Source of the DNA: Elephas maximus indicus
Lineage: Eukaryota; Chordata; Mammalia; Proboscidea; Elephantidae
Reading direction: 5' to 3'
Length of the DNA: 64,000 bases
Assembly: GCF_024166365.1 (NCBI RefSeq)
Contig: NC_064819.1
Location: 6,646,501-6,710,500, forward strand
Made by a program: the position numbers and the translations under genes. Position 1 is the stretch's first letter. Each line of letters starts with the position of its first letter. The notes under the pieces are model-generated. The model saw only the letters and a program-made list of their open reading frames with translations, searched no databases and was not told the origin of the DNA. Below, piece by piece: positions 41,929-52,560 of this stretch.

Positions 41929-42936
41929 ACTACATCATTACATAACTACCAAACTACATCATTACATAACTGCCAAACTACACCACTACATAACTGCCAA
42001 ACTACGCCACTACATAACTGCCAAACTACATCATTACATAACTACCAAACTACACCACTACATAACTACCAAACTACATCATTACATAACTGCCAAACTA
42101 CATCATTACATAACTACCAAACTACATCATTACATAACTACCAAACTACACCACTACATAACTGCCAAACTACATCATTACGTAACTGCCAAACTACACC
42201 ATTACATAACTGCCAAACTACATCATTACATAACTGCCAAACTACATCACTACATAACTGCCAAACTACATCATTACGTAACTGCCAAACTACACCACTA
42301 TATAACTGCCAAACTACATCATTACATAACTGCCAAATTACACCACTATGTAACTGCCAAACTATATCATTACATAACTGCCAAACTACACCACTGCGTA
42401 ACTGCCAAACTACATCATTACGTAACTGCCAAACTACACCACTACGTAACTGCCAAACTACATCATTACGTAACTGCCAAACTACACCATTACATAACTG
42501 CCAAACTACATCATTACATAACTGCCAACTACACCACTACGTAACTGCCAAACTACATCATTACATAACCGCCAAACTACATCATTACATAACTGCCAAA
42601 TTACACCACTATGTAACTGCCAAACTATACCACTACATAACTGCCAAACTACATCATTACATAACCGCCAAACTACATCACTACATAACCGCCAAACTAC
42701 ATCATTACATAACCGCCAAACTACATCACTACATAACCACCAAACTACATCACTACATAACCGCCAAACTACATCACTACATAACAGCCAAACTACATCA
42801 CTACGTAACTGCCAAACTACATCATTATGTAACTGCCAAACTACATCATTACATAACTGCCAAACTACACCACTACATAACTACCAAACTACACCACTAT
42901 ATAACGGCCAAACTACATCACTACATAATGGCCAAA
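41929..42936 (+). repeat. 24-bp minisatellite, 42 units
   Basis: Head-to-tail copies of a 24-bp unit of the form CTACATCATTACATAACTGC + CAAA, with variants CACCACTA for CATCATTA, ACGTAAC for ACATAAC, and CCGCC or CTACC for CTGCC. 25 units lie before and 17 after a one-base deletion at 42528/42529. Units are multiples of three and the only stop (TAA) is in the unused frame, so a 383-codon open frame spans the array. It is a by-product: it translates as 8-residue repeats (TTSLHNCQ, then LHHYITAK after the frame slip) and continues into L1 3' UTR sequence. Confidence 0.97.
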
Positions 42937-43000
42937 CCACTGAGACTCACTCCCTGGACAAGTTTACACACAACCTTAACCATCACACCTTCATTTAATT

Positions 43001-43534
43001 GCTTGAGATTATATTGTTTATACCATTGCAGAGGCGTCATGTTGCACATCTCTGGGAGGTGGCCATTCTCACTGTAGTCTAAGTGAGTGGCTATGCACTG
43101 AGTAACTCTGTGTGGGTGCCATTCACATAGCTTATGAATGGTGACTCAGAGAAAATGCAATATGGAGGACTGATAGACTTACTTTCCAAGTCATTGTTTC
43201 TGTGCTGGCGTATAAATAGACTGTAGACGCTATTCACTATGACATAAGATTGGAAAATTGGGTGTATTTACATGATAGTGGAATGTGATTGGGGAGACCG
43301 TTACTTCCAAAGCCATGGACAATAGAGATACTAGCTCTCTGTCAATGCCAGAAGGCGTGACGCTGCACTGCCACATAGAAATAAATATAGCAGCTAATGG
43401 GGTAGAGGACAGCCTGGTGAAAGGGGGAAGACTCTGGAAACTTATAGTAGAGTTACAGAATGAATTTGGCATGATTTTTTCTCAAGATTTATTCATATTT
43501 AAAAGATAATTTGAGGAGAGAATTGATAGCAACA
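43001..43534. other. unassigned
   Basis: No gene or repeat recognised between the L1M-like 3' UTR and the LTR. Confidence 0.45.
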
Positions 43535-44417
43535 TGTAGCACCAACAGAGAGAGATTGAGGGAGTAAATTGGGAGGTAATCTTAGATTGGGGTTTACGGT
43601 ACAGTGGGTTACATTATGTGGCCTTTCTGATTGTGGGTTTGTAATTAGGCCAAAATGATTGGTTGGGACACAATCTTGCAAGTGACTAGTCAGTTTATTA
43701 TCTGCATAAGCAGTCTGCAAGTGATTGGTTGGTTTACTGTCCGTGTTAGTGACTTGCAAGTTATTGGTTGTTTTACGATTCACCTTGTGGTTGACCTTTG
43801 TCAGGATTGGCTGTGGGGGCCTGTCCTGTCTGATCTTTACCAACATTGGTTAGCATGCCTGCCTTTTTACACAGGCTAACCTATAAAAACCCTAGAACAC
43901 AGTGCCTCAGATGGGGCTTTCTGATCACAAGAGCCAGGAGAAGAGCGCATGCTTTGGACATGGGGCCTTGCACTACGACCCTTCCAGACAGAGCAAACCT
44001 GTGATGGTGACGGGGCAGCAGCTGTGATGGTACCAGAAGAAGCAGAGATAACGAGCTGACCCAGATGGTGGCAGCAGAGTATAAAGAACTCCAGCCAAGA
44101 GCTGAGAGGAGTGACCAGTAGCCCAGCCTGCCATGTGATGTCATGGACTTTGCTGCTTGAAAATTTCCTGATGGATGAGAACGAACGCCTTGATTCTCAG
44201 ACAAGGTAAGCGGGTCCCCTTTGAGACATAAGCACATCTCCTTTTAGACGTTGAGTTCCCTTGTTGGGACCCTTCCCAAACCTCGCCCTTTGCATATCTT
44301 CATTTCTATTTATATCCTCCTCTGTTACTGAAGTTATTATTGCAGTTATGTTGTTTCCATGAGTTATCTGTGACAGTTCCAATGACTTTAGAGAAAGAGT
44401 GCCTTGAGGAGAACGAC
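43535..44417 (+). mobile_element. ERVL-type LTR with promoter elements
   Basis: The 3' border is set by the primer-binding site at 44418. The 5' border is uncertain (a TG at 43535 fits). U3 contains several ATTGG (reverse CCAAT) boxes and three 39-bp repeats, then a TATA box CTATAAAAACC at 43881-43891. The long R-U5 holds a splice-donor-like CAAGGTAAGC around 44203-44212. No second LTR or gag/pol was found, so only the 5' end of a provirus remains. Frames inside it are not viral proteins. Confidence 0.65.
43678..43790 (+). promoter_or_regulatory. 39-bp direct repeats x 3 in LTR U3 (enhancer-like)
   Basis: Units start with GCAAGT at 43678, 43717 and 43756, exactly 39 bp apart. Units 2 and 3 contain ATTGGTTG (reverse CCAAT box); unit 1 has the decayed ACTAGTCAG at that place. 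They lie about 90-200 bp upstream of the TATA box, the usual place of LTR enhancers. Confidence 0.7.
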
Positions 44418-44435
44418 TGGTGTCAGAAGTGGGCT
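44418..44435 (+). promoter_or_regulatory. retroviral primer-binding site, tRNA-Leu type
   Basis: TGGTGTCAGAAGTGGGCT, nearly the canonical ERVL tRNA-Leu site. It directly follows the LTR and is itself followed by TATATTTGACC and a 17-bp T run. Confidence 0.8.
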
Positions 44436-45559
44436 ATATTTGACCTCTATTTTTTTTTTTTTTTTTAGAGGAACCAGCTTGGTGCTGATTCTTATAGTCA
44501 GTTATCTTTGTAGGGTTTATTTTAATGTGACCAGTTTTATCCCACAAACAACTGATTAGAGTTCCATAGCTAATATCATTAATGTTCTCCAATTTGAGAG
44601 ATTGTGGCCTGGTGGGCTAGAAAAACACAAAGAAAGAGTAGTACATAAACTTTCATCTGTCTTCCTTTCTTTTCCTCTGCCTTGGGCAAGTTCTGAGAAA
44701 ACAAAAATATAACTTCCTCTCTTCTGGATTTACTGAGAAATATAACAAGAATACTGAGAAGAAATTGCTACGAATTTTTATGACATGAAATAAACATATT
44801 TATCCCTTTGGCTAAAGAGACTTTCTTTGGCTACCACTTCTGAATTATTGCGAGGAGGGTGATGAGTCTCATATGTGTTTGGTCAAGGACAATGTCCAAA
44901 TCATATTAATTTAAGGAGGGAAACAAACAAACAAACAAATGGACTTTGTTCATATGTGATTGTTTACGGAGGGATTCTCATTTTATTTTAACACTTTTGA
45001 TGGTCATTTGCTTTAGATATGTTTAAGCAAATCTGATAGCAATTCAAAATAAGGTCAAGATAATTCTATTTTTCCATTGACTGAAAGGAAAAATAATCAA
45101 AAGTATGTACAGGAAAAAAAAAATACCCAAAGCATGACCAGTAATTCATGGTAAGGAAAAGTTTAATACGATGGCTGAATTAGGAATATCCTTTATGAAA
45201 CCCTATTGGCAAGACATCACTGTGATTCCAGAAACTTGTGATCTCCCTTTCACCATCATCACCTCGTTTCAACCAATTCAGTTCAATATTACAAGTGCTT
45301 GTTGAGCACTTCATGGTGCAATGAGAAGGATACTGGACTTGGTTTCAGAGTCCCTATTTGACTTTTACTAAATTAATTTACCTCTTTGGGTGACAGAATT
45401 TGTAATATGTAAAATAAAAGCTTAGAAGAGTAATATGACCCTTTCAAGTACAGATAAAGTGGATAAGAACATAACACTTTACACCCACTTCTCACTTACC
45501 GACATGGTGAGGTTCCAAAGACCAGGATGTTACACAAAAATTGGCATTATGGGAAAATG
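44436..45559. other. unassigned; possibly ERV remnant then unique sequence
   Basis: T-run at 44450-44466, then sequence without recognisable viral protein. MIR-like minus-strand phrases near 45305-45430 (TATTTGACTTTTACTAAATT, TTACCTCTTTGGGTGAC). Confidence 0.4.
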
Positions 45560-45690
45560 GAGGATGACCACAGCAGATCACGAATTGGAGGATGACTACA
45601 TAACTGCTAAATTACATCATGACCTAACTGACACACCACTGGGAATCATGTCCCAGACAATTTGACACATAACCTTAACCATCACAGGCA
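45560..45690 (+). repeat. L1M-like 3' end, unexpanded copy
   Basis: GGATGACTACATAACTGCTA, AATTACATCATGACCTAACT, CACCACTGGGAATCATGTCC, ACAATTTGACACATAACCTT, AACCATCACAGG. Same end as at 42937-43000, but with only about one and a half 24-bp-like units. It supports the view that the minisatellite grew from this element's own sequence. Confidence 0.7.
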
Positions 45691-46075
45691 GCTTACTCTC
45701 GTCTTGCACCTTTGCATTTGTTACTGACAGATGTATGTTGTTAATGTGTAAAATGATCAGATAGTAGTTTTTTACTATTGTTGTAAATGTAAAAATGTCA
45801 GATAACAAGACAGTCAATAAGTGAGGAGTAGGTGTACTGGGATTTGAGAGGGAAGCCAAATCGATATGCCACCTGAGACTCTGTCACTTGTATGGCAACA
45901 TAACAGAGTCTGCCAGGCCATTTGCTTATTTGCTCTCAGATCCTGACTCACTCCTGTTCTGTCCTGTCCCATATCACATTTCCTGAACAATGTGCTTTCT
46001 GGCTTCCTAGAAATTTAGAAAATGGGAGACACTGGTGGAAGGCTGGAGGGTGGGAGAAGAAAAGCCAGAGTAAGC

Positions 46076-46112
<37 letters not shown>

Positions 46113-46459
46113 GTGGGCAGTACCCTGGACAGCACTTCTAGCTCCTATTAGAAAGTCCCTGCTCCTTGATTCCAACTCCTGAAAATAGGCAAGGAGAGCT
46201 ACTAGCTTCCACCAGAAATCCTGCTCCTGAGCTCCAGACCACCTGCTCCTTTAGGTCCTCCAGCCTAACAGTGGAAGCCATGTCCTGCTGGTGTTATTCT
46301 GAGCTGCCTCACCATCTTCTATCTGGTCTTTCAGCTCTTCTCTACCCCCAGTGTAGTCAATTCCCTCAGTTTGAAATATTCGGAGTGGTTTCTATTTTCT
46401 GATTGGACCCTGACTGTTAAGTAATAGAAAGATCATGGTTTTTTAGGGGGAAAAATACG
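45691..46459. other. unassigned, with (TC)n at 46081-46111
   Basis: A perfect TC dinucleotide run (about 15 units) creates a Ser/Leu or Arg/Glu frame. 46160-46330 is GC-richer and LTR-like in flavour (CTCCTGAGCTCCAGACCACC) but not identified. Confidence 0.5.
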
Positions 46460-46645
46460 GTGGGTATGAATCCCAAACTTTGCCATTAACTAGCTGAGTC
46501 ATTGTTGGGGCAAATTATTTCATCTCCTTAACTATAATTATTAGAATAATAATACTTAAAGTTGCAAGATGTTGAGAAGGATTAAATGAGAAAACGCATG
46601 TGAAATGACGCCTGGCACATTTTAAGTGTCCCATAAATGTTAATT
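46460..46645 (-). repeat. MIR SINE remnant, minus strand
   Basis: TGCCATTAACTAGCTGAGTC, TATTTCATCTCCTTAACTA, AAGGATTAAATGAGAAAACG, GACGCCTGGCACATTTTAAG, CATAAATGTTAATTCC follow the reversed MIR order. Confidence 0.82.
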
Positions 46646-46793
46646 CCTTTTCTTTTATTCTAATGGACTACTCAGGAAGAAAAAAGAGATACTTTTAAGA
46701 TAATTATAAAACTATAAACAATATACTAAGTAGTGCTATGTAGAACGTAATCACTGGTTTTAAGTACTCCAAAAAAAAAAAAAAAACACACAA

Positions 46794-46994
46794 ACGAGTT
46801 GCTGTCAAATCAAATTGGGCTGTGTTTCCTGAACCATTTATTACAGAGTAGAACTGCACTCCGTAGGGTTTTCAGGGCTGTGACCTTTTGCAAGTAGATT
46901 GCCAGGCCTTTCTTCTGAGGTCCCTCTGGGTGGGTCTGAACAACGAACCTTTCTGATTAATAGTCAAGTGCTTAACTGTTTGTACCATTCGGGC
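46794..46994 (-). mobile_element. AfroSINE, minus strand, long older class, diverged
   Basis: GAGTTGCTGTCAAATCAAAT, ACAGAGTAGAACTGCACTCC, TTTTGCAAGTAGATTGCCAG, CTCTGGGTGGGTCTGAACAA, GCTTAACTGTTTGTACC. Preceded by a 16-bp A run. Confidence 0.87.
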
Positions 46995-47756
46995 ATTGTA
47001 CTCCACAGCCCTAACCCAAGTGGTAGAATCTTCCCTCTCCTGCAAGACCTTTTCTGCATACATTGTTTATGGTATTAGGGAATGAGTCTGCCTTCCCTAT
47101 TTTAAAAAAACTAGTAAATCTAGTTTGCAATAACATCTTGCCAGTGTACTTTGAATTAAATTTTTCATACATCTTTTATTTTCAAGTTCCACAAAACCAG
47201 TGTGCCCTACTTTATAAATCTTGAAAGCTCAAGTCTATATACAATAATGTAACTTCTTTCTCATCTCTGGACTCATTTTTATGTTAGTTATGCATTTAAA
47301 TTTGGAAAAGGAAGAGTTGTTTTGACTTTTGGGGCAATATTAACTTTCTTCTTGGTGACAACATAGAGGTGAGTGAAAGAAACTAAGCTATCTTCCCTTT
47401 TAAAGGAGTTTCTTAGGTTCAAAGAATATTGTACCTCCCTTTGGACATAAAACATAATTTAACTAGTCCCACAAAGCTACTGAAATATCAAGGATTCTGG
47501 GGTAAATGAGCAGCTTTAAAATTAGGTGCATGAACCAAATGCTGAGCTCTGGCAGACCTTGCTGCATTCAGGGCAAGCCACTTAACCTCCTAAAGCTGGG
47601 TTTCACATGTGTATAAAAGAAAAAAATATAAAACAGCCTAATTTTCTAGGGATATTATGCTATTATAAAATTTGTAAAAGACTTAAAAAAGTCTATCGTT
47701 TTTATAATTAAACATAAATAAATGCTATTTATATATATATTTTTTAACTCATTATT
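46995..47756. other. unassigned; MIR-like near 47545-47610
   Basis: GGGCAAGCCACTTAACCTCC near 47571 is a minus-strand MIR core. The rest is not recognised. Confidence 0.45.
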
Positions 47757-47840
47757 GCAGCCTTGAAAACCCTAGGGAGCAGTCCCACTCTGGTGTCTCC
47801 AAGAGTCAGAATCAACTTGATGGTAACTAACAACAGCAAT
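47757..47840 (+). mobile_element. AfroSINE 3' half
   Basis: GCAGCCTTGAAAACCCTAGG, AGAGTCAGAATCAACTTGAT, GGTAACTAACAACAGC tail. The tRNA-like head is absent. Confidence 0.82.
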
Positions 47841-48329
47841 AAACCTATAAAATAACATCACTTCATCCATTCTTAAATGCTGACATCATATGATGCCCCT
47901 AAAGACATGATATTATTTTCTATAGCCCAAGGCTCCTGCAAGGGTCAAAAACAACACTGGGCAAAGTTGACACAAATTACTTTCAATATTTACCCAGAAG
48001 CTGTGAAATTCTTGGTCACATTTCAAGCAGATACCTGAAGAAAGGGCATAAGTAATTCCTGTGTCCTACTATGTATGAGAAGACATGATGTCAGTGGTTT
48101 GCAAGAAATAATAGGTTTCTCAGGTGTTTGTTTACAGGTTTGTATCGAATTTCCCCAGGTAATTTTCCCTGGCAAAAACACAAGTAACTGCCTGGTCACT
48201 GAATCTACTTGGAAAGTCAGTGGGAAATAACTTCAAGAAACATTGAAAAGGCAACATAGGACTCTTGGACCTATACTGCTCATATTTCTATGCTTATGGC
48301 CAGAATCCTGTTTTTAGGAAAAAAAAATT
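47841..48329. other. unassigned
   Basis: No gene or repeat recognised. Confidence 0.45.
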
Positions 48330-48600
48330 TGGACCTGTGTTCAAAAATTGCACTTTGCAAAATTTATCAAGATCCTAAGAAAGTTCTATCTTGCTATTGA
48401 CTTTGATCAAACATTCATTTCTATGAATACAGCCAAAGAACCTAATAAAAAAATAAAGGTTAAGATCCATTTACAGAGATGTTCATTACCACATTATTTA
48501 TAACAGTGAAAAATTTAAACAGCCTAAATGTCCTACAAAAGAAAAATTTTAAATAATTATGGCATATCTAGTCAATGGAATTTCATAAGGTAATTCAAAT
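48330..48600 (+). repeat. old L1 ORF2 3' fragment
   Basis: TTACAGAGATGTTCATTACC, ACATTATTTATAACAGTG, AACAGCCTAAATGTCC, ATTATGGCATATCTAG, CAATGGAATTTCA follow the end of L1 ORF2. Strongly decayed. Confidence 0.6.
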
Positions 48601-49039
48601 TATATTTAACAAAAATAAGAAAGGAGTTCTCAACTTTTTTACAAAGAGGATCTACTTTTCTTTCACTTTCTCTCATTCAGTGCCCTTTTCACCTATGGCT
48701 AAGAGATCACATAGATGTTTACAAAATCCAGCTATAACTTGCTGGAACTTCACATTGATTTTCCTTTTCCACATGGTATTTGTATGCCTCATAAGAAGGA
48801 AATAGGTATAAAAAATCTCTCCCTCAACACTTTATGATGAATGTTCCAATCTGTTTTTCTTCCAATCCACCCAACTTTCCTCACAAATGCTCATGTTGCA
48901 TGTATTTTTTGACAGAAATAATATTAACAAATATTTGCTTAACTTAGTCTCCTTGTTCTCTCAACTTAAAAATACCAGAAAGTGACTTCCTTAGCTTAGG
49001 ACTCAGTCTGTTTCATCTAGAGGCAGAGTATCTACGTGG
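48601..49039. other. unassigned
   Basis: No gene or repeat recognised. Confidence 0.45.
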
Positions 49040-49180
49040 TTAGGTTGATGAACTCCAGGGTTAGATGAGGAACAGTTCTCATCTCTGGCCCCTACTTACT
49101 AGTAAAGGTCTTTAACCTCATTCTGCTGAGTTAACTGTTCCAGGAATCAAGTTTATTGTGAGGATTAAATGCATATAAAT

Positions 49181-49226
<46 letters not shown>

Positions 49227-49265
49227 TTTACTTGGTGCAGTACCTGGCACATTACATTATTACAT
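49040..49265 (-). repeat. MIR SINE remnant, minus strand, split by a microsatellite
   Basis: Reversed MIR phrases GTTTATTGTGAGGATTAAAT and GCAGTACCTGGCACATTACA flank an (AC)n(AT)n run at 49181-49228. Confidence 0.75.
49181..49228 (+). repeat. (AC)n(AT)n compound microsatellite
   Basis: About 12 AC units followed by about 12 AT units, inside the MIR. Confidence 0.97.
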
Positions 49266-49981
49266 TCAATTAGTTGTTATCTGGCAGAGTGTCTCTTTTT
49301 CATTGGTATTAAGTAGCGTTCTGAAAGTATTTTGTGAAATTGGGAACTAATACTCAACGTGTTGTTGATAAGCAGGATGATAATAATAAATCAAGGAACG
49401 TATTTCATGAGTTTTGATACTGTTTAGCACAACTGCCTTTTTGAAAAAGGTGTTCAGAAATTTCAGCTTGATTAAGTTGTACATTCAGTTTTTGGTCAGC
49501 CGGAAACAAAGATAAGGAATCCTGGTATCTCCATCGGTGCACACTGGGCCTTCACGACGACAGTAAAACCTTGAGGAAGCTCTTTGAGTTGCTGAGGGGG
49601 AAGTCGGGATGAATTATGCATCTTAATGGCAGATGACGCAAGTCTGGGAGAAGACTCTCAACATATCATTATAAAATTTGAGGTGAATGAGACTATCTCC
49701 CTTTTCATTTAAAACTGTTGTCAGATTCAACAAATAGAGCTGCTAGCTTAAGAGCAATGGACTCCTGTTCCTCGCTGAGAAAATATTTTAAACATCAGAT
49801 GTAAATTAAAATGTTTCACATATTTCAAATATACTGTAATTTATAAAAAAAAAGTTTATATGTTGCAATACAGTAAAAGCTTGGCAGTTTTGATTTGTTA
49901 TTTAATAAACATCTCTAAGCCGATTTGGTTTGCAGTTGTATCTCCTTATATTCTCTATCTACTGATTCTGGCTCTCTTATT
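49266..49981. other. unassigned
   Basis: No gene or repeat recognised. Confidence 0.45.
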
Positions 49982-49990
49982 TTGGCTATA

Positions 49991-50562
49991 AGCCCTGGCA
50001 GCACAATGGTGAAGAGTTTAGCAGTTATCCAAAAGGTCAGTGGTTCAAAAAGACCTGGCAGTGTGCTCCCATAAAAATTATAGCTGAATAAACCCTATGG
50101 GGCAGCTCTCCTCTGTCATGTAGGCAGGGTCGGATGATCCAGTAAGCAAGGTAAGCAGGGGATTACTTATACTTACTTACTAATCTGTAGTGAACAATTT
50201 CACATAGGTTGTGGTGAAACCCATGTGAAATTGTTCACTGCAGGTTAGTAAGTAAGCACAAGTAAGTCTGTGCTTACCTTGCTTACTGGGTCATCAGTCC
50301 CTGTCAGGGATTGTAAATTTGAAAAGAGGCTTTCATTCTGTAGGAAGGTGTTGTGGGGTCAGGAGAGAGGCAGATACGAGCCATATTTCGAAGTAGAATC
50401 TTTGATGTGGTGAAAAATGTGGAATTGCTCACTGCAGATGATCTGATAAGCAAGGTAAGTACCATGCGTACCTTGCCTACTGGATAATCCACCCCTGCAT
50501 AGAGAGCTGCTGTGAATTGGGAATTGGAATGGACTCAAGAGCACCCAACAGCAACAACAACC
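49991..50562 (+). mobile_element. AfroSINE split by the hAT-like element
   Basis: Left part 49991-50124 (AGCCCTGGCAGCACAATGGT, TCCAAAAGGTCAGTGGTTCA, AACCCTATGGGGCAGCTCTC, CTCTGTCATGTAGG). Right part 50498-50562 (CATAGAGAGCTGCTGTGAAT, TGGAATGGACTCAAGAGCAC, CCAACAGCAACAACAA). Possible own TSD TTGGCT(A/G)TA at 49982-49990 and 50563-50571. Confidence 0.85.
50125..50497 (-). mobile_element. palindromic hAT-like non-autonomous element, copy C
   Basis: The most complete copy, 373 bp, opposite in orientation to copies A and B. Ends: CAGGGTCGGATGATCCAGTA on the left and, reversed, CAGGGGTGGATTATCCAGTA on the right, with the inverted identity continuing through (G/A)GCAAGGTA(A/C)GCA. 8-bp flanks CATGTAGG (50117-50124) and CATAGAGA (50498-50505) both align to the AfroSINE word CTATAGGG, so they are a mutated TSD. 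Within it, 50129-50295 is a palindrome of about 165 bp with arms of about 73 bp around a 16-bp centre. It has no coding capacity. Confidence 0.8.
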
Positions 50563-50606
50563 TTGGCTGTACTCTTGAAAGATGCTGGATTTTTGCTTTG
50601 GGTCTT

Positions 50607-50760
50607 AAAAAAAAAAAAAGTTGCAATCAAGTGGATTCCAACTCATAGCGACCCTATAGGACAGAGTAGAACTGCCCCATAAGGTTTCCAAGGAGGCCCT
50701 GTTGGATTCAAACTACTGACCTTTTGGTTAGCAGCCGTAGCTCTTAACCATTACGCCTAG
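50607..50760 (-). mobile_element. AfroSINE, minus strand, short class
   Basis: A run, GTTGCAATCAAGTGGATTCC, GACCCTATAGGACAGAGTAG, CTTTTGGTTAGCAGCCGTAG, AACCATTACGCC. Confidence 0.92.
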
Positions 50761-51744
50761 TCATCAGAATTCCTTCTGGTGGTATATAAGTAACAATTTA
50801 TACAATAGCAGGATCTGATGTTTCAGTGCAAATGAAAATTCTAAGCATTAAATCATGAAGACATTATGGGATTGATTATTCTTAGTGTTTGTAAAAGCTT
50901 GAAATAGTTGAGGGAATTTTATTATGCATTTTAAAATGCATATTTAATATTTCCAACCCTGAAATGGTAATATAGAGTTTATTCTCAAACTTGCAAATGA
51001 AACTCAGGGAGGCTCAAGAAGCGCAGCACTCTGGAGAATGGTCTTTGAATTCTAAATTACATTGTTAAATTGAAATCAACAAAATGAAGCTTAGTAGGGA
51101 CCAGTGGAAGTCATGCTGGGGGAGGGGGAGGGGTACAATTGCAGAAATGGAGATTCTGCAGGAAAATGGCCCATACTCAACTCAGCAGATCACAAAAAAA
51201 AGGATACATTAAAAAAAAGGTCCTCTTATTTTTTTTCTTTTGCTTTATTCATTAAATACATTATTAGAATGCATAGATCATTACCTACCAACCCAACTTC
51301 ATCTTCTCCCTCTTATACCCTTTTTCTTCCTTATTCTCCTTCTACTTTTGTCTTCTTCAACTTTTTATTATTTTTTTAAGTCTTCTTGTTGCCTACAGAG
51401 GTCACCTGGTCGGCCCTGACCCTCACAGCAAAAGTGGTCAATAAAGAAAGATCAAAAGTCTAGAAATGGCCTTACGTGTTTCCCCCCTTATATTTCCCGA
51501 TTCCCTGAGACTTGATTTGGTAAAGCTGAGAGTGTCATGGCACAGTTCTCTCCCCAGTTGTAACAGAGGCCTGAGAATCTTGCAAAAAGGGAGGAACATT
51601 AACCAGCAACTGGTCACAAAAATATAGCCAGGTTTATCTTTGGCCTGAGCTTTATCAAGGTCCTGGGCTGCCTGCCTTATCAACAGGAGACAGAGATAAG
51701 CATTAAAATTACATGTGTACGATAGAGTTATGTTTCGCTTTATA
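50761..51744. other. unassigned; possible decayed LTR at 51415-51740
   Basis: 51415-51740 reads, on the minus strand, somewhat like an LTR with internal GC-richer segments and TCTTTCTTTATTGACC, but no boundaries or family can be fixed. The 132-codon minus frame at 51438-51836 has no motif. Confidence 0.35.
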
Positions 51745-52560
51745 GGAGCAGCCAAACAGTTTTCAAAAATGGTTGTGCCTTTTTGCACACCCCCAGCACC
51801 TATGAGATTAAAGTTACTTAGAAATCTCAGTATCATTTAATATTATCTTTTTTTTTTAGCCATTCTAGTTAGTGTGAAAGGATTTCTCACTGGAGTTTCA
51901 ATTGCATTCTTCATTGTGTTTTCAATTTGCATTTCGAGAATGACTAATGGTATTAAGCATCTTTCACATGCTTACTGACCATTCATATATCTTCCTCTGT
52001 GAAACACCTGTCTAATACTTTTGCTCATTTTAATTGGATTGTTTGTCTTTTTATTATTGATTTTTAGGAGTCCTTTCTATATTCTCGATACAATTTCTTT
52101 TTCAGATATGCATTTTGAATATTTTCTGCCAGGCTGTGGCTTGCCTATTCATTTCCTTAATGGTGTTTTTTGATGAGCAGATGGTTTCAATTTTAGTGAT
52201 CTCTGGTTTATCAGCTTTTTATTTCCTATTACGGTTGGTGATTTTGGGGTTCAGTCTAAGAAATCTTTGTCTTCCACAAGGCATTTATCTTCTTACATTT
52301 ATTCTTTTTTAATTTTCTTTGAAAGTTTTACATTCTAGCTTTTATTATCATTTAAATTTTTTATTAAGTGCATGATTATTTCAAATTAATTTTTGGGTAT
52401 GGAGTGAGGTAGAAGCAGAAGTCTTCTTAAAAATTATTTTCCCATTTGATTGTTGTACTGTTCCAGAGCCAGTTGTTAAAAACCCTTTTTTCCCCATTCA
52501 ATTCACTTAGTACTTTTGTCAACAACTAATTGACCAGATTCAATATTAATATTAAAACTA
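51745..52560 (-). repeat. old L1 ORF2 fragment, antisense
   Basis: Plus-strand phrases GCCAAACAGTTTTCAAAAAT, GTGTTTTCAATTTGCATTTC, TTAATTGGATTGTTTGTC and CTTGCCTATTCATTTCCTTA are the reverse of the L1 ORF2 C-terminal region. Old L1M-type. Confidence 0.8.

Larger units (their letters stand above)
41440..43000 (+). repeat. L1M-like 3' UTR expanded by two tandem arrays
   Basis: Left flank GGCTGGGTCCTCTAAAGAAG (41439 on) and right flank CCTGGACAAGTTTACACACA, ACCTTAACCATCACAC correspond to the start and end of an old L1M-type 3' UTR, whose end normally resembles CAAGTTGACACATAAAATTA and ACCATCACA. Inside are a 60-bp x 4 array and the 24-bp minisatellite. Another copy of the same 3' end, without expansion, lies at 45560-45690. 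Confidence 0.6.

Noticed and set aside
41926-43077. A 383-codon protein-coding gene, or a CRISPR-like array
   Set aside because: The frame is produced by a 24-bp minisatellite without a stop in two of three frames and runs into LINE 3' UTR. The units are contiguous without unique spacers, so it is not CRISPR.
51438-51836. 132-codon minus-strand frame as a retroviral protein
   Set aside because: No recognisable motif; overlaps antisense L1 at its upstream end; at most a decayed LTR.
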